Below are positions 9,016-16,610 of a stretch of DNA of 64,000 nt, piece by piece; the first letter of the stretch is position 1; every line of letters starts with the position of its first letter. This stretch comes from Bacillus_BE sp042263505 (GTDB lineage Bacteria > Bacillota > Bacilli > Bacillales > Cytobacillaceae). Below the pieces are notes generated by a model. That model had not been told where the DNA came from and made no database searches. It saw only the letters and a program-made list of their open reading frames with translations. The stretch lies in the NCBI RefSeq assembly GCF_042263505.1, contig NZ_JBHKFI010000007.1, positions 124,001 to 188,000 of the forward strand, written 5' to 3'. The translations under genes were made by a program, and so were the position numbers.

Positions 9016-9044
9016 TTGACACCTAGGAAAAGTCAGAATAGAAT
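9016..9044 (+). promoter_or_regulatory. Strong sigma-A promoter in front of the sulfur island
   Basis: TTGACA (9016-9021), a 17-base spacer, and TAGAAT (9039-9044) form a near-consensus promoter. Transcription would start near 9051. The first downstream feature is a strong terminator at 9106-9146. Confidence 0.8.
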
Positions 9045-9050
9045 GATAAT

Positions 9051-9146
9051 TAACAAAAGGGAAAGATAACCATTCAAGATGAAATGTTAAGCTGATTGGA
9101 AAACCAAAGGCTTATACTCTTAAATTAAGGGTATAAGCCTTTTTAT
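9051..9146 (+). ncRNA. Candidate short leader RNA or small RNA ahead of the Cys-Cys leader ORF
   Basis: A near-consensus promoter and a very strong terminator bracket about 95 bases with no convincing ORF (only ATG-AAA-TGT-TAA at 9080-9091, without a suitable ribosome site). It may be an independent small RNA or an attenuated 5' leader of yezD-sbp-cysTWA. It lacks S-box and T-box signatures. I do not recognise the family. Confidence 0.45.
9106..9146 (+). terminator. Strong intrinsic terminator in the sulfur leader
   Basis: The arms AAAGGCTTATAC (9106-9117) and GTATAAGCCTTT (9131-9142) extend inward through TCTTAA/TTAAGG to an approximately 18-bp stem with one wobble, followed by TTATTATT. 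It lies between the promoter at 9016 and the leader ORF at 9170, so expression of the island requires readthrough or a second promoter. Confidence 0.85.
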
Positions 9147-9169
9147 TATTGAAATGGGGAGGTTAGTAT

Positions 9170-9238
9170 ATGAGTGATCCACTGTGTTGTCTTATGCCGA
9201 ATGAGAAAAAAGTCTATCGTTTTATCGTTAGAAGCTAG
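9170..9238 (+). CDS. Short Cys-Cys leader ORF (22 residues) before yezD
   Basis: ATG at 9170 is preceded by GGGGAGG with a 7-base spacer, one of the best ribosome sites in the region. The peptide begins MSDPLCCLMP and ends in IVRS, with tandem Cys codons TGT TGT at 9185-9190 (residues 6-7). The TAG stop at 9236-9238 falls inside the 5' arm of a hairpin (9235-9268). Its position ahead of a sulfur assimilation operon suggests a cysteine-sensing leader peptide rather than a functional protein. Translation is well supported by the ribosome site; the regulatory role is inferred. Confidence 0.6.
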   Translation: MSDPLCCLMPNEKKVYRFIVRS

Positions 9239-9307
9239 GGAAGGTCTTTTTTACCTCATAATCCCTAGTATTCATATGTGCTATTAATAATATAGGATAA
9301 GGGGGTT
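9235..9307 (+). promoter_or_regulatory. Switchable hairpin between the leader ORF and the yezD ribosome site
   Basis: Structure A pairs CTAGGGA (9235-9241) with TCCCTAG (9262-9268), with an inner AGGT/ACCT stem (9242-9245 / 9253-9256). Structure B can pair AATCCCT (9260-9266) with GGGGGTT (9301-9307), covering the GGGGG ribosome site of yezD (wobble pairs included). The two are mutually exclusive and the leader stop codon sits in the 5' arm of A. This is a structure read by eye; energies were not computed. Confidence 0.45.
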
Positions 9308-9313
9308 ATACAA

Positions 9314-9478
9314 ATGGGGAAAGTTGATCAAGAAAAACTAAATTATATTTTATCGGTGATTAAGGATATTCGATTTGGTTCGGTGCTGATTACTGTTCAT
9401 GATGGTGAGATTACACAAGTGGATCGAACGGAGAAGAATCGTTTTCAATTAAAAAGACCAGTTATTGGTAATAAATAA
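9314..9478 (+). CDS. yezD: YezD-family small protein (DUF2292)
   Basis: This 54-residue protein has the family core IRFGSVLITVHDGEITQVDRTEKNRF. DUF2292 proteins are short, soluble and of unknown biochemical function. They often sit beside sulfate, sulfonate or cysteine genes in Bacillales, as here, where the sulfate-binding protein follows 150 bases downstream. AAGGGGG lies 8 bases before the ATG, and that site may be masked by the leader RNA switch described separately. A role in sulfur metabolism is inferred only from neighbourhood. Confidence 0.85.
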   Translation: MGKVDQEKLNYILSVIKDIRFGSVLITVHDGEITQVDRTEKNRFQLKRPVIGNK

Positions 9479-9628
9479 ATTAATTAGAAGGCGCTGATCA
9501 GGCGGACTGAAGGCTGCTTATTTTCTTTAAAATACTGTTGGGGATTTTTTAGATTGATCCTGACGATGTTTTTTATCGAAAATAGGCGGCCTTTTTACTT
9601 GGAAAAAAAGATAAGGGGGAGCTTTTTA

Positions 9629-10696
9629 ATGAAGGATCAGAAATGGAGTTTAAAATGGTTATTTGTCTTTGTATTATTAGCGGGTATTCTTGCAGGATGT
9701 GGTGATGATCAAACAGCCAGCTCAAAGAAAGGGGACAATGGGGGCGGAGAAAAATCGAAAGAACCTATTGAACTATTAAATGTTTCTTATGATCCAACTC
9801 GAGAGCTTTACCAAGAATATAATGCTGAATTCGCAAAATATTGGAAGGAAAAAACAGGACAAACGGTTACGGTTAAACAATCCCACGGCGGATCAGGAAA
9901 ACAAGGTCGTGCCATTATTGATGGGCTTGAAGCAGATGTTGCTACTTTAGCTCTGGCTTATGATATTGACGAAATTGCTAATCAAGGACTTATTGATAAG
10001 AATTGGCAATCACGATTAGATCATAATTCTACTCCATATACATCAACGATTGTTTTTCTTGTTAAAAAGGGGAATCCAAAAGGAATTAAAGATTGGGACG
10101 ATTTAACAAAGAAAGGAATTTCAGTGATTACACCAAATCCTAAAACTTCCGGAGGTGCACGATGGAATTATCTTGCAGCCTGGGCCTTTGCCAAGGATCA
10201 ATATCAGGGTGATGAAAAGAAGATTAAGGGGTTTATGAGCAAATTATATAAAAATGTCGAGGTATTGGATTCTGGTGCGCGTGGTTCTACGACTACATTT
10301 GTTGAAAGAGGAATTGGAGATGTTTTAATCGCGTGGGAAAATGAAGCCTTCTTGACATTAAATGAATTAGGAAAGGATAAGTTCGAGATTGTCGTTCCTT
10401 CTATAAGCATTCTTGCTGAACCACCTGTTGCTGTTGTAGATAAAGTAGTTGATAAAAAGGGAACAAAGGAAGTTGCTGAAGCTTATTTGAAATATTTATA
10501 CAGCGATAAAGGGCAAGAAATTGCAGCTAAAAATTATTATCGGCCAAGAAATCCTGAAATTCTAGCTAAATATAAAGATACTTTCCCTGAAATTAATTTA
10601 GTCAATATTGATGATGAATTTGGAGGATGGCAAAAGGCGCAAAAGGAACACTTTAGTGATGGCGGGACATTTGATCAAATTTATCAGCCTAAATAA
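9629..10696 (+). CDS. sbp: Sulfate ABC transporter, substrate-binding lipoprotein
   Basis: This protein captures sulfate (or thiosulfate) outside the membrane and delivers it to CysT/CysW. The ATG at 9629 is chosen because AAGGGGGAG precedes it and the protein then begins with a signal peptide and lipobox LAGC (cysteine near residue 24). The mature part contains SYDPTRELYQEYN, KQSHGGSGKQ and DVATLALAYDID, all typical of the Sbp/CysP family. At 355 residues the length is normal. The permease genes cysT and cysW and the ATPase gene cysA follow, but a 265-bp mobile element now separates sbp from cysT. Confidence 0.93.
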   Translation: MKDQKWSLKWLFVFVLLAGILAGCGDDQTASSKKGDNGGGEKSKEPIELLNVSYDPTRELYQEYNAEFAKYWKEKTGQTVTVKQSHGGSGKQGRAIIDGLEADVATLALAYDIDEIANQGLIDKNWQSRLDHNSTPYTSTIVFLVKKGNPKGIKDWDDLTKKGISVITPNPKTSGGARWNYLAAWAFAKDQYQGDEKKIKGFMSKLYKNVEVLDSGARGSTTTFVERGIGDVLIAWENEAFLTLNELGKDKFEIVVPSISILAEPPVAVVDKVVDKKGTKEVAEAYLKYLYSDKGQEIAAKNYYRPRNPEILAKYKDTFPEINLVNIDDEFGGWQKAQKEHFSDGGTFDQIYQPK

Positions 10697-10709
10697 TGAA
10701 TTTTTAAAT

Positions 10710-10808
10710 TAAACAAACGTTTGATTAAATTTTTGTTCAATCAAACGTTTGTTTAAAAAAAATATATTCGATTAGCTAGGAGCGAGATATTCAATCAAAC
10801 GTTTGATT
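10710..10808 (+). repeat. Three CAAACGTTTG palindromes downstream of sbp
   Basis: Perfect palindromic cores CAAACGTTTG occur at 10714-10723, 10742-10751 and 10796-10805. The first two also form 17-bp inverted arms (10710-10726 / 10739-10755) that could fold as one hairpin; it is followed by A-runs rather than T-runs. The third is the 16-bp palindrome AATCAAACGTTTGATT. They resemble operators of a dimeric regulator or a degenerate terminator. No gene starts immediately after them. Confidence 0.7.
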
Positions 10809-10844
10809 AAAGATGATTTTCTTTTATAGGTGTTTCGAATTTAT

Positions 10845-11109
10845 CCCACTCTTAACGGACAGTAAGACTCCCACTTCAAGATTCTGAGAATACAAAGAAG
10901 ATAAGTGGGAGATCAACTGTCCGTAAAGGTCCGACGACGGACAGGAGGTCCTAGTCAGGCGAAGCCACAGGACGTGGCGTTATGAGCGTGATAAGTGAAA
11001 TAAGATTTTTCTTTGGGCTTCAGCCCTTAGAAAAATCAATCAGGCTCTGCGTGACTAACCATCAGTGGGGGATGAATGAAAACCCCCACTGATGGAAGTT
11101 TCACTTTAT
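10845..11109 (+). mobile_element. IS200/IS605-like non-autonomous element, copy 1
   Basis: The element begins CCCACTCTTAACGGACAG directly after TTTAT and ends TTTCACTTTAT. It carries a left subterminal hairpin (CTCCCACTT.../...AAGTGGGAG inside GGACAGT/ACTGTCC), internal hairpins GCCAC/GTGGC and GATTTTTCT...AGAAAAATC, and a right hairpin CCATCAGTGGGGG/CCCCCACTGATGG. It is 265 bp long and lacks the roughly 57-base apical extension of copies 2, 4 and 5. No transposase gene is present. It lies inside the sulfate operon between sbp and cysT. Assignment to IS605-type mobility rests on architecture. Confidence 0.75.
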
Positions 11110-11174
11110 CCAAAAGGGATTTCAAGCTCTTATTTTGATGGAATTACGATCAAGATAGTAAAGGAGGTGCAATT

Positions 11175-12008
11175 ATGGGACGAATGGAAAGCATAAAGGC
11201 TAAAAAAATGAATGTTCTACCAGGGTTTGGTCTATCTCTTGGATTCACTATTTTTTACATAAGTCTTCTGATTATATTGCCGCTCTCCATGGTTTTTTTG
11301 AATACACTTGATTTAAAGTGGTCTGAAATTTGGAAAACGATTAGTGAACCACGTGTAGTAGCTTCCTATAAATTAAGTATTGGAGCTGCATTCATAGCGG
11401 CCTTTATTAATGTAATATTTGGGATATTAATCGCCTGGGTACTTGTTCGCTATCGATTTCCAGGTGTAAGAATTATGGATGGTCTGGTTGACCTTCCATT
11501 TGCCCTGCCTACAGCTATAGCAGGGATTGCGCTGACAACTTTATATGCGCAAAATGGATGGATCGGCCAATTTCTTGGCTTTAAAATAGCCTTTACTTCT
11601 ATAGGCATTGTCATTGCTCTAACATTTATTGGGTTACCTTTTGTAGTAAGAACGGTGCAGCCTGTTTTGCATAACATTAATAGAGAATTAGAAGAAGCTT
11701 CTGCAAGCCTGGGAGCAAATCGCTGGCAAACCTTTGTGAGGGTGATATTTCCTGAATTATTACCTGCCGCCTTAACTGGTTTTACTTTAGCTTTTGCCAG
11801 AGCGCTTGGGGAATATGGGTCGGTCGTTTTTATTGCGGGAAATATGCCGATGAAAACAGAAATAACTCCACTGTTAATCATGACAAAGCTTGAACAATAT
11901 GATTACTCTGGGGCAACGGCCATTGCAGCGGTTATGTTATTGTTTTCTTTTTTGACATTATTGTTGATTAATCTTTTGCAATGGTGGCAGAATAGGAGAT
12001 TTGAATAA
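11175..12008 (+). CDS. cysT: Sulfate ABC transporter permease CysT
   Basis: CysT is one of the two membrane subunits of the sulfate/thiosulfate importer. The 277 residues have six predicted transmembrane segments. The ATPase-coupling EAA loop appears as EEASASLGANRWQTFVRVIFPEL near residues 175-197, and GEYGSVVFIAGN follows, typical of CysT/CysU. AAGGAGGTG lies 6 bases upstream of the ATG. It starts 65 bases after the right end of the mobile element, so its expression may depend on readthrough of that element. Confidence 0.93.
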   Translation: MGRMESIKAKKMNVLPGFGLSLGFTIFYISLLIILPLSMVFLNTLDLKWSEIWKTISEPRVVASYKLSIGAAFIAAFINVIFGILIAWVLVRYRFPGVRIMDGLVDLPFALPTAIAGIALTTLYAQNGWIGQFLGFKIAFTSIGIVIALTFIGLPFVVRTVQPVLHNINRELEEASASLGANRWQTFVRVIFPELLPAALTGFTLAFARALGEYGSVVFIAGNMPMKTEITPLLIMTKLEQYDYSGATAIAAVMLLFSFLTLLLINLLQWWQNRRFE

Positions 12009-12055
12009 AAGCTGTTATGGATGATTGATTTTAATAGAGAAAGGAGTAAAGAAAA

Positions 12056-12934
12056 ATGGCCGGAATTGTTCCAATACAGAATGCCGCTCCTCCACCATTA
12101 AAACAACGGGTGAATAATAATGAGTCACTAATCGTTCGGTTGGTACTCATTGTCATTGCTATTATGTTTTTAGGTTTATTTTTAATTCTGCCTTTGATTG
12201 CCATTTTTGTTAAAGCTTTTGACAAGGGGATTGCTGCCTACTTGGCAGCGATAAGTAATCCTGATGCTTTAGCAGCTATTAAGTTGACCATTCTCATTAC
12301 GATTCTGGTTGTACCATTAAATGCTATTTTTGGTGTTGCGGCGGCATGGGCCGTAACGAAGTTCCATTTTAAGGGGAAAAGTCTCCTCATAACGATTATC
12401 GACCTTCCGTTTGCGGTTTCCCCTGTTATTGCGGGGCTTATTTTTGTGCTATTATTTGGAACTCATGGTTGGCTTGGACCGTGGCTTATCGATCATAATA
12501 TTAAAATTATTTTTGCCGTCCCGGGGATTGTCTTGACTACGATTTTCGTTACATTACCATTTGTTGCTCGGGAATTGATTCCATTAATGCAAATGCAAGG
12601 AACATATGATGAAGAGGCTTCATTAACTTTAGGGGCAAGCGGGTGGAAAACCTTTTTTATGATTACGTTACCCAATATAAAATGGGGACTTCTGTACGGC
12701 CTGATTCTTTGCAGTGCGCGGACAATAGGTGAGTTTGGAGCCGTCTCTGTTGTTTCTGGCCATATAAGAGGGTTAACTAATACCATGCCCCTTCATATTG
12801 AAATACTGTATAACGAATATCAATTTTCTGCTGCCTTTGCTGTTGCTTCCTTAATGTCTATTTTCGCGATTATTACCTTAGTGGTAAAGAATGTGGTGGA
12901 ATGGAAGGCAAAACAGCAGGTGCAGCAATCCTAA
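12056..12934 (+). CDS. cysW: Sulfate ABC transporter permease CysW
   Basis: CysW is the second membrane subunit and pairs with CysT. The protein has 292 residues, six predicted transmembrane helices, the coupling loop EEASLTLGASGWKTFFMITLP near residues 183-203, and a following GEFGAVSVVSGH segment typical of CysW. The ATG has GAAAGGAG upstream. It is separated from cysT by 47 bases and from cysA by 27, so the three are co-transcribed. Confidence 0.93.
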   Translation: MAGIVPIQNAAPPPLKQRVNNNESLIVRLVLIVIAIMFLGLFLILPLIAIFVKAFDKGIAAYLAAISNPDALAAIKLTILITILVVPLNAIFGVAAAWAVTKFHFKGKSLLITIIDLPFAVSPVIAGLIFVLLFGTHGWLGPWLIDHNIKIIFAVPGIVLTTIFVTLPFVARELIPLMQMQGTYDEEASLTLGASGWKTFFMITLPNIKWGLLYGLILCSARTIGEFGAVSVVSGHIRGLTNTMPLHIEILYNEYQFSAAFAVASLMSIFAIITLVVKNVVEWKAKQQVQQS

Positions 12935-12961
12935 GTCAGAAATAGAAAGGGTTGTCAATCA

Positions 12962-14032
12962 GTGAGCATAAAAATAAAACATGTCTCTAAGTCATTTGGT
13001 TCCTTCCGAGCGCTCTCGAATATTAACTTAAGTGTTCAAACTGGGGAGTTAATTGCATTGCTTGGTCCCTCTGGATCTGGAAAGACGTCTCTTCTTCGAA
13101 TCATTGCCGGCTTAGAAGCAGCGGATGAAGGGTCTATTCTTTTTGAAGATGAAGATATCACTTATAAAAATGCAAAAGAGCGAAAGGTGGGCTTTGTCTT
13201 TCAGCATTATGCGCTATTTAGACATATGACGGTGTTTGAGAATGTCGCATATGGTTTAAAGGTCCGACCTAGGAAAGTCCGTCCAACAAAGGAGGAAATA
13301 GAGGAAAAGGTCAATCATTTATTAGAGCTTGTAAAGCTATCAGCCTTTGCTAAACGTTATCCGTCACAGCTTTCCGGAGGACAAAGACAGCGAGTCGCTT
13401 TAGCGCGAGCACTGGCCGTCCAGCCGAAGGTATTATTATTGGATGAACCGTTTGGAGCTCTAGATGCAAAAGTCAGAAAGGAGCTCAGGCGCTGGTTAAG
13501 GAGACTACATGATGATTTTCATATAACCAGTATTTTTGTTACCCATGATCAGGAGGAAGCGCTTGATGTTGCAGATCGGATCGTCGTGATGAATGAGGGA
13601 AGGATTGAACAAATCGGCAGTCCGGAAGAGGTATATGAAAATCCGATGAGCCCATTTGTTTATGATTTTTTGGGGAATGTCAATATATTTAAGGGGAGAC
13701 TACATAAGGGAAAGATGCATATTGGGAATTTTGAGTTAGATGCTAAAGAATATGCTAGTGTATCCTCTGAGGAAGCAATTGGTTATGTACGTCCTTATCA
13801 AATTCAAATTGAACGAGAAATCATAAAGGATTCGGTTCCTGCACATATAAGGAATATTCATATTATTGGACCGTTGATTCAGCTAGAATTAACTCGTGAA
13901 GATACAGGTGAGATTCTGGAGGCTGAATTGACGAAGGAATACTATCAAAGCCAGCTATTTCAAATTGGAGAAAATGTTTATGTGAAGCCAAAACAATTGA
14001 AGGTATATATTCCTGAGGATTTTTCGATTTAA
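12962..14032 (+). CDS. cysA: Sulfate ABC transporter ATP-binding protein CysA
   Basis: This is the cytoplasmic ATPase that powers sulfate import. The 356 residues show Walker A GPSGSGKTS (near residue 35), Q-loop VFQHYALF, signature LSGGQRQR (near residue 136), Walker B VLLLDEPFGALD and the H-loop FVTHDQEEA. A C-terminal regulatory extension after about residue 240 is usual for the CysA/MalK type. The start is GTG, with AAAGGG upstream. It closes the sulfate operon and is followed by a terminator. Confidence 0.94.
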   Translation: MSIKIKHVSKSFGSFRALSNINLSVQTGELIALLGPSGSGKTSLLRIIAGLEAADEGSILFEDEDITYKNAKERKVGFVFQHYALFRHMTVFENVAYGLKVRPRKVRPTKEEIEEKVNHLLELVKLSAFAKRYPSQLSGGQRQRVALARALAVQPKVLLLDEPFGALDAKVRKELRRWLRRLHDDFHITSIFVTHDQEEALDVADRIVVMNEGRIEQIGSPEEVYENPMSPFVYDFLGNVNIFKGRLHKGKMHIGNFELDAKEYASVSSEEAIGYVRPYQIQIEREIIKDSVPAHIRNIHIIGPLIQLELTREDTGEILEAELTKEYYQSQLFQIGENVYVKPKQLKVYIPEDFSI

Positions 14033-14113
14033 AATTCCATTAGTATGGCCAATTGTTAAGTATTTATATAATTGGTCAAAGGATATATTTCATTAAAAAG
14101 TAAATATGCTGTC

Positions 14114-14147
14114 TAGGACCAAAATTTAATTTTTGGTCCTAATTTTT
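14114..14147 (+). terminator. Terminator of the sulfate operon
   Basis: The 11-bp perfect stem TAGGACCAAAA / TTTTGGTCCTA has a 6-base loop and an ATTTTTG tail, 81 bases after the cysA stop. Confidence 0.88.
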
Positions 14148-14210
14148 GCTGCTTAGTCTGTTCAGTGGGAGAGAGAAAGAAATTATTTTATTAGTATAGT
14201 ATAACCATGT

Positions 14211-14240
14211 TTGACTTTTTTTAACAAGTCGGGATATAAT
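14211..14240 (+). promoter_or_regulatory. Promoter of the gln operon
   Basis: TTGACT (14211-14216), an 18-base spacer and TATAAT (14235-14240) are followed by a leader of about 90 bases to the glnQ start. I see no clear TnrA site (TGTNAN7TNACA); TGTTTATATTTTACA at about 14265 has the wrong spacing. Confidence 0.78.
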
Positions 14241-14336
14241 TAAATTATGACTAAATTCAGAATGTTTATATTTTACAAAATAATATGAACACACCTGATT
14301 CTTACATAATAATTTATGATGCAGGGAGGGGACCTT

Positions 14337-15065
14337 TTGATAGAATTTAAGAGTGTGAATAAGTACTATGGTGATTTTCATGTACTTAAAAATATTAATT
14401 TAGAAATACATAAAGGCGAAGTTGTTGTCGTTATTGGACCATCTGGTTCTGGTAAAAGTACAATGCTACGATGTATCAACCATTTAGAAACGATTACAGA
14501 TGGTGAATTAACTGTAAACGGTCTTCCTGTTGCTGATAAAAAGACGAATATTAATGTATTAAGAAGAAATATTGGTATGGTCTTTCAGCATTTCCACTTA
14601 TATCCACATAAAACTGTTCTTGAAAACATTACGATTGCTCCAATCAAAGTTCTCAGAAAATCCGCTAAGGAAGCAAATGAAACGGCTATTAGGTTATTGC
14701 AAAAAGTAGGGATTGGTGATAAAGCGGATTCCTATCCAGCGCAATTATCCGGTGGTCAGCAGCAACGTGTTGCGATTGCACGAGGACTTGCTATGAACCC
14801 TGAAGTTATGTTGTTTGATGAACCAACATCAGCGCTAGATCCAGAAATGATTGGTGAGGTGTTAGATGTTATGAAGGCATTGGCTAAAGAGGGGATGACG
14901 ATGGTTGTTGTCACCCATGAAATGGGCTTTGCTAAAGAAGTAGCAGACCGAATTGTCTTTATGGACCAAGGTCAAATTTTAGAAGTAGCAACACCGGCTG
15001 AATTTTATGCAAATCCGAAGGAAGATCGGGCAAAGCTATTTCTCAGCCGTATTTTAAATCATTAA
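14337..15065 (+). CDS. glnQ: Polar amino acid (glutamine-type) ABC transporter ATPase
   Basis: This cytoplasmic ATPase powers uptake of glutamine or a related amino acid. The TTG at 14337 is preferred over the upstream ATG because GGGAGGGG lies 5 bases before it; this gives 242 residues, the normal length. Motifs are Walker A GPSGSGKST, Q-loop MVFQHFHLYPH, signature LSGGQQQR, Walker B VMLFDEPTSALD and H-loop VVTHEMGFA. It is the first gene of a four-gene operon ordered as in B. subtilis glnQHMP. The exact substrate (glutamine, glutamate or arginine) is not proven by sequence. Confidence 0.92.
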   Translation: MIEFKSVNKYYGDFHVLKNINLEIHKGEVVVVIGPSGSGKSTMLRCINHLETITDGELTVNGLPVADKKTNINVLRRNIGMVFQHFHLYPHKTVLENITIAPIKVLRKSAKEANETAIRLLQKVGIGDKADSYPAQLSGGQQQRVAIARGLAMNPEVMLFDEPTSALDPEMIGEVLDVMKALAKEGMTMVVVTHEMGFAKEVADRIVFMDQGQILEVATPAEFYANPKEDRAKLFLSRILNH

Positions 15066-15084
15066 AAAAAATAGGGGGTATTAC

Positions 15085-15894
15085 ATGTTTAAGACAAGAC
15101 TTTTTAAGTTCACACTGATGACGATCCTAGCAGTCTTTCTATTAGCTGCTTGTGGTGGAAAGGAAAAGGAAACAAGCGGAGAAAAAGGGAAGGATGCGCT
15201 TCAACAGATGAAAGACCGTGGAAAAATTATCATTGGGGTTAAAAATGATACACGTCTTTTCGGTCTGAAGAACCCTAGCACAGGTGAAGTAGAAGGATTT
15301 GATATTGATATTGCAAGACAATTGGCTAAGGAAATCCTTGGTGATGAAAACAAGGTTGAATTTAAAGAAGTTACCTCTAAGACAAGAATTCCACTCTTAA
15401 ACAATGGGGATATTGATGCAGTCGTTGCCACAATGACCATAACTGATGAACGCAAAAAAGAAGTTGACTTTACAGATGTCTATTTTGAAGCAGGTCAATC
15501 ATTACTTGTGAAAAAAGGCAGCAAAATCAAAAGTATTAAGGATTTAAAGAAAGGAACAAAGGTTTTAGCCGTTAAAGGTTCCACTTCCACCATCAATATT
15601 CGTGAAAAAGCTCCAGAAACACAAGTATTAGAATTTGAAAACTATGCAGAAGCCTTTACTGCATTAAAAACAAAACAAGGGGATGCATTAACAACGGATG
15701 ATGCGATTCTTTATGGTATGGCTGATGAAGATCCTTCTTATGAATTAGTGGGAGGCACCTTCACGGAAGAACCATATGGGATTGCCGTGAAAAAGGGCAA
15801 TAAAACTTTAGTTGATGCTCTTAATAAGGCTTTGAAAAACATCAAGGATTCAGGCAAATATGATGAAATCCATGATAAATGGATTAAGCAATAA
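15085..15894 (+). CDS. glnH: Glutamine-type ABC transporter binding lipoprotein
   Basis: This is an extracytoplasmic substrate-binding protein of the SBP_bac_3 family. The 269-residue precursor has a signal peptide with lipobox LLAAC (cysteine near residue 23). The mature domain shows GVKNDTRLFG, GEVEGFDIDIARQLA and DAVVATMTITDERKKEVDFT, the usual substrate-cleft segments of glutamate/glutamine binders. AGGGGGT lies before the ATG. It follows glnQ by 19 bases and is separated from glnM by a hairpin that may protect its 3' end and raise its level over the permeases. Confidence 0.92.
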   Translation: MFKTRLFKFTLMTILAVFLLAACGGKEKETSGEKGKDALQQMKDRGKIIIGVKNDTRLFGLKNPSTGEVEGFDIDIARQLAKEILGDENKVEFKEVTSKTRIPLLNNGDIDAVVATMTITDERKKEVDFTDVYFEAGQSLLVKKGSKIKSIKDLKKGTKVLAVKGSTSTINIREKAPETQVLEFENYAEAFTALKTKQGDALTTDDAILYGMADEDPSYELVGGTFTEEPYGIAVKKGNKTLVDALNKALKNIKDSGKYDEIHDKWIKQ

Positions 15895-15907
15895 TAACTC
15901 TATTTGT

Positions 15908-15940
15908 CAGGATGAGCGGGTTTGCTCATCCTGATTTATT
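15908..15940 (+). terminator. Intra-operon hairpin between glnH and glnM
   Basis: The 10-bp perfect stem CAGGATGAGC / GCTCATCCTG (15908-15917 / 15924-15933) is followed by ATTTATT. The T-run is imperfect, so partial termination or 3'-end stabilisation is more likely than a full stop. This would give excess binding protein over permease. Confidence 0.6.
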
Positions 15941-15957
15941 AGGAGGAGGGGGCTTAG

Positions 15958-16596
15958 ATGCTCGATTTCTCGATTCTGACGGAAAATATAGATATTTATT
16001 TGGATGGTTATAAATACACGATTGTAGCAAGTTTAATTGCATTGGTAGCTAGTTTCCTGCTTGGGACGCTGATTGCCGTTTTTCGGATTGCTCCGATTAA
16101 ACTATTGAACTGGGTTGGGACAGTGTATGTTGAATTTTTCCGTAACATTCCGTTGATTGTCATCGTCTTTTTCTTCTTCTTTGGCTTAAAGATGAACGGT
16201 GTGGCAGCAGGAACCATTGGTTTGACCATATATACGGCATCCTTTATTGCAGAAGCCATTCGCGCGGGGATACTTGCTGTGCCGAAAGGTCAAATGGAAG
16301 CAGCGCGTTCCTCGGGATTAACATATGGGCAAACGATGCGACTTATTATCTTGCCGCAAGCGATTAAGATTGTTATTCCGCCATTAGGCAATCAATTTAT
16401 TAATCTAGTGAAAAACTCCTCTATTCTCGGAATAGTGGCTGGTCTTGATTTGATGTATCAAGCAGATTTAATTTCAGCACGTACATATGTAACATTTGAT
16501 GTTTATATTTTTGTTGCTTTATTTTATTTAAGCTTAACCATCCCATTGAGCCTAGGCGTAGGATTTTTGGAAAGACGCCTTGCTAAGAGCAATTAA
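15958..16596 (+). CDS. glnM: Glutamine-type ABC transporter permease GlnM
   Basis: This is a membrane subunit of the amino acid importer. The 212 residues include about five transmembrane segments and the HisM/GlnP coupling loop AIRAGILAVPKGQMEAARSSG followed by LTYGQTMRLIILPQA near residues 118-140. AGGAGGAGG precedes the ATG. It pairs with glnP, which starts 15 bases downstream. Confidence 0.9.
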   Translation: MLDFSILTENIDIYLDGYKYTIVASLIALVASFLLGTLIAVFRIAPIKLLNWVGTVYVEFFRNIPLIVIVFFFFFGLKMNGVAAGTIGLTIYTASFIAEAIRAGILAVPKGQMEAARSSGLTYGQTMRLIILPQAIKIVIPPLGNQFINLVKNSSILGIVAGLDLMYQADLISARTYVTFDVYIFVALFYLSLTIPLSLGVGFLERRLAKSN

Positions 16597-16610
16597 AGGA
16601 GGTTGTCACG

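Noticed and set aside
9080..9091. Mini-ORF ATG-AAA-TGT-TAA (Met-Lys-Cys) in the first leader segment
   Set aside because: The purine-rich stretch upstream is about 15 bases away, too far for efficient initiation, so it is probably chance despite the Cys codon.
8990..9313. S-box (SAM) riboswitch or T-box ahead of the sulfur genes
   Set aside because: Neither the SAM-I core nor the T-box sequence AGGGTGG is present. A leader ORF with hairpins explains the region better.
14265..14279. TnrA-like site upstream of glnQ
   Set aside because: TGTTTATATTTTACA has the right letters but the spacing between the half-sites is two bases short of the TnrA consensus.
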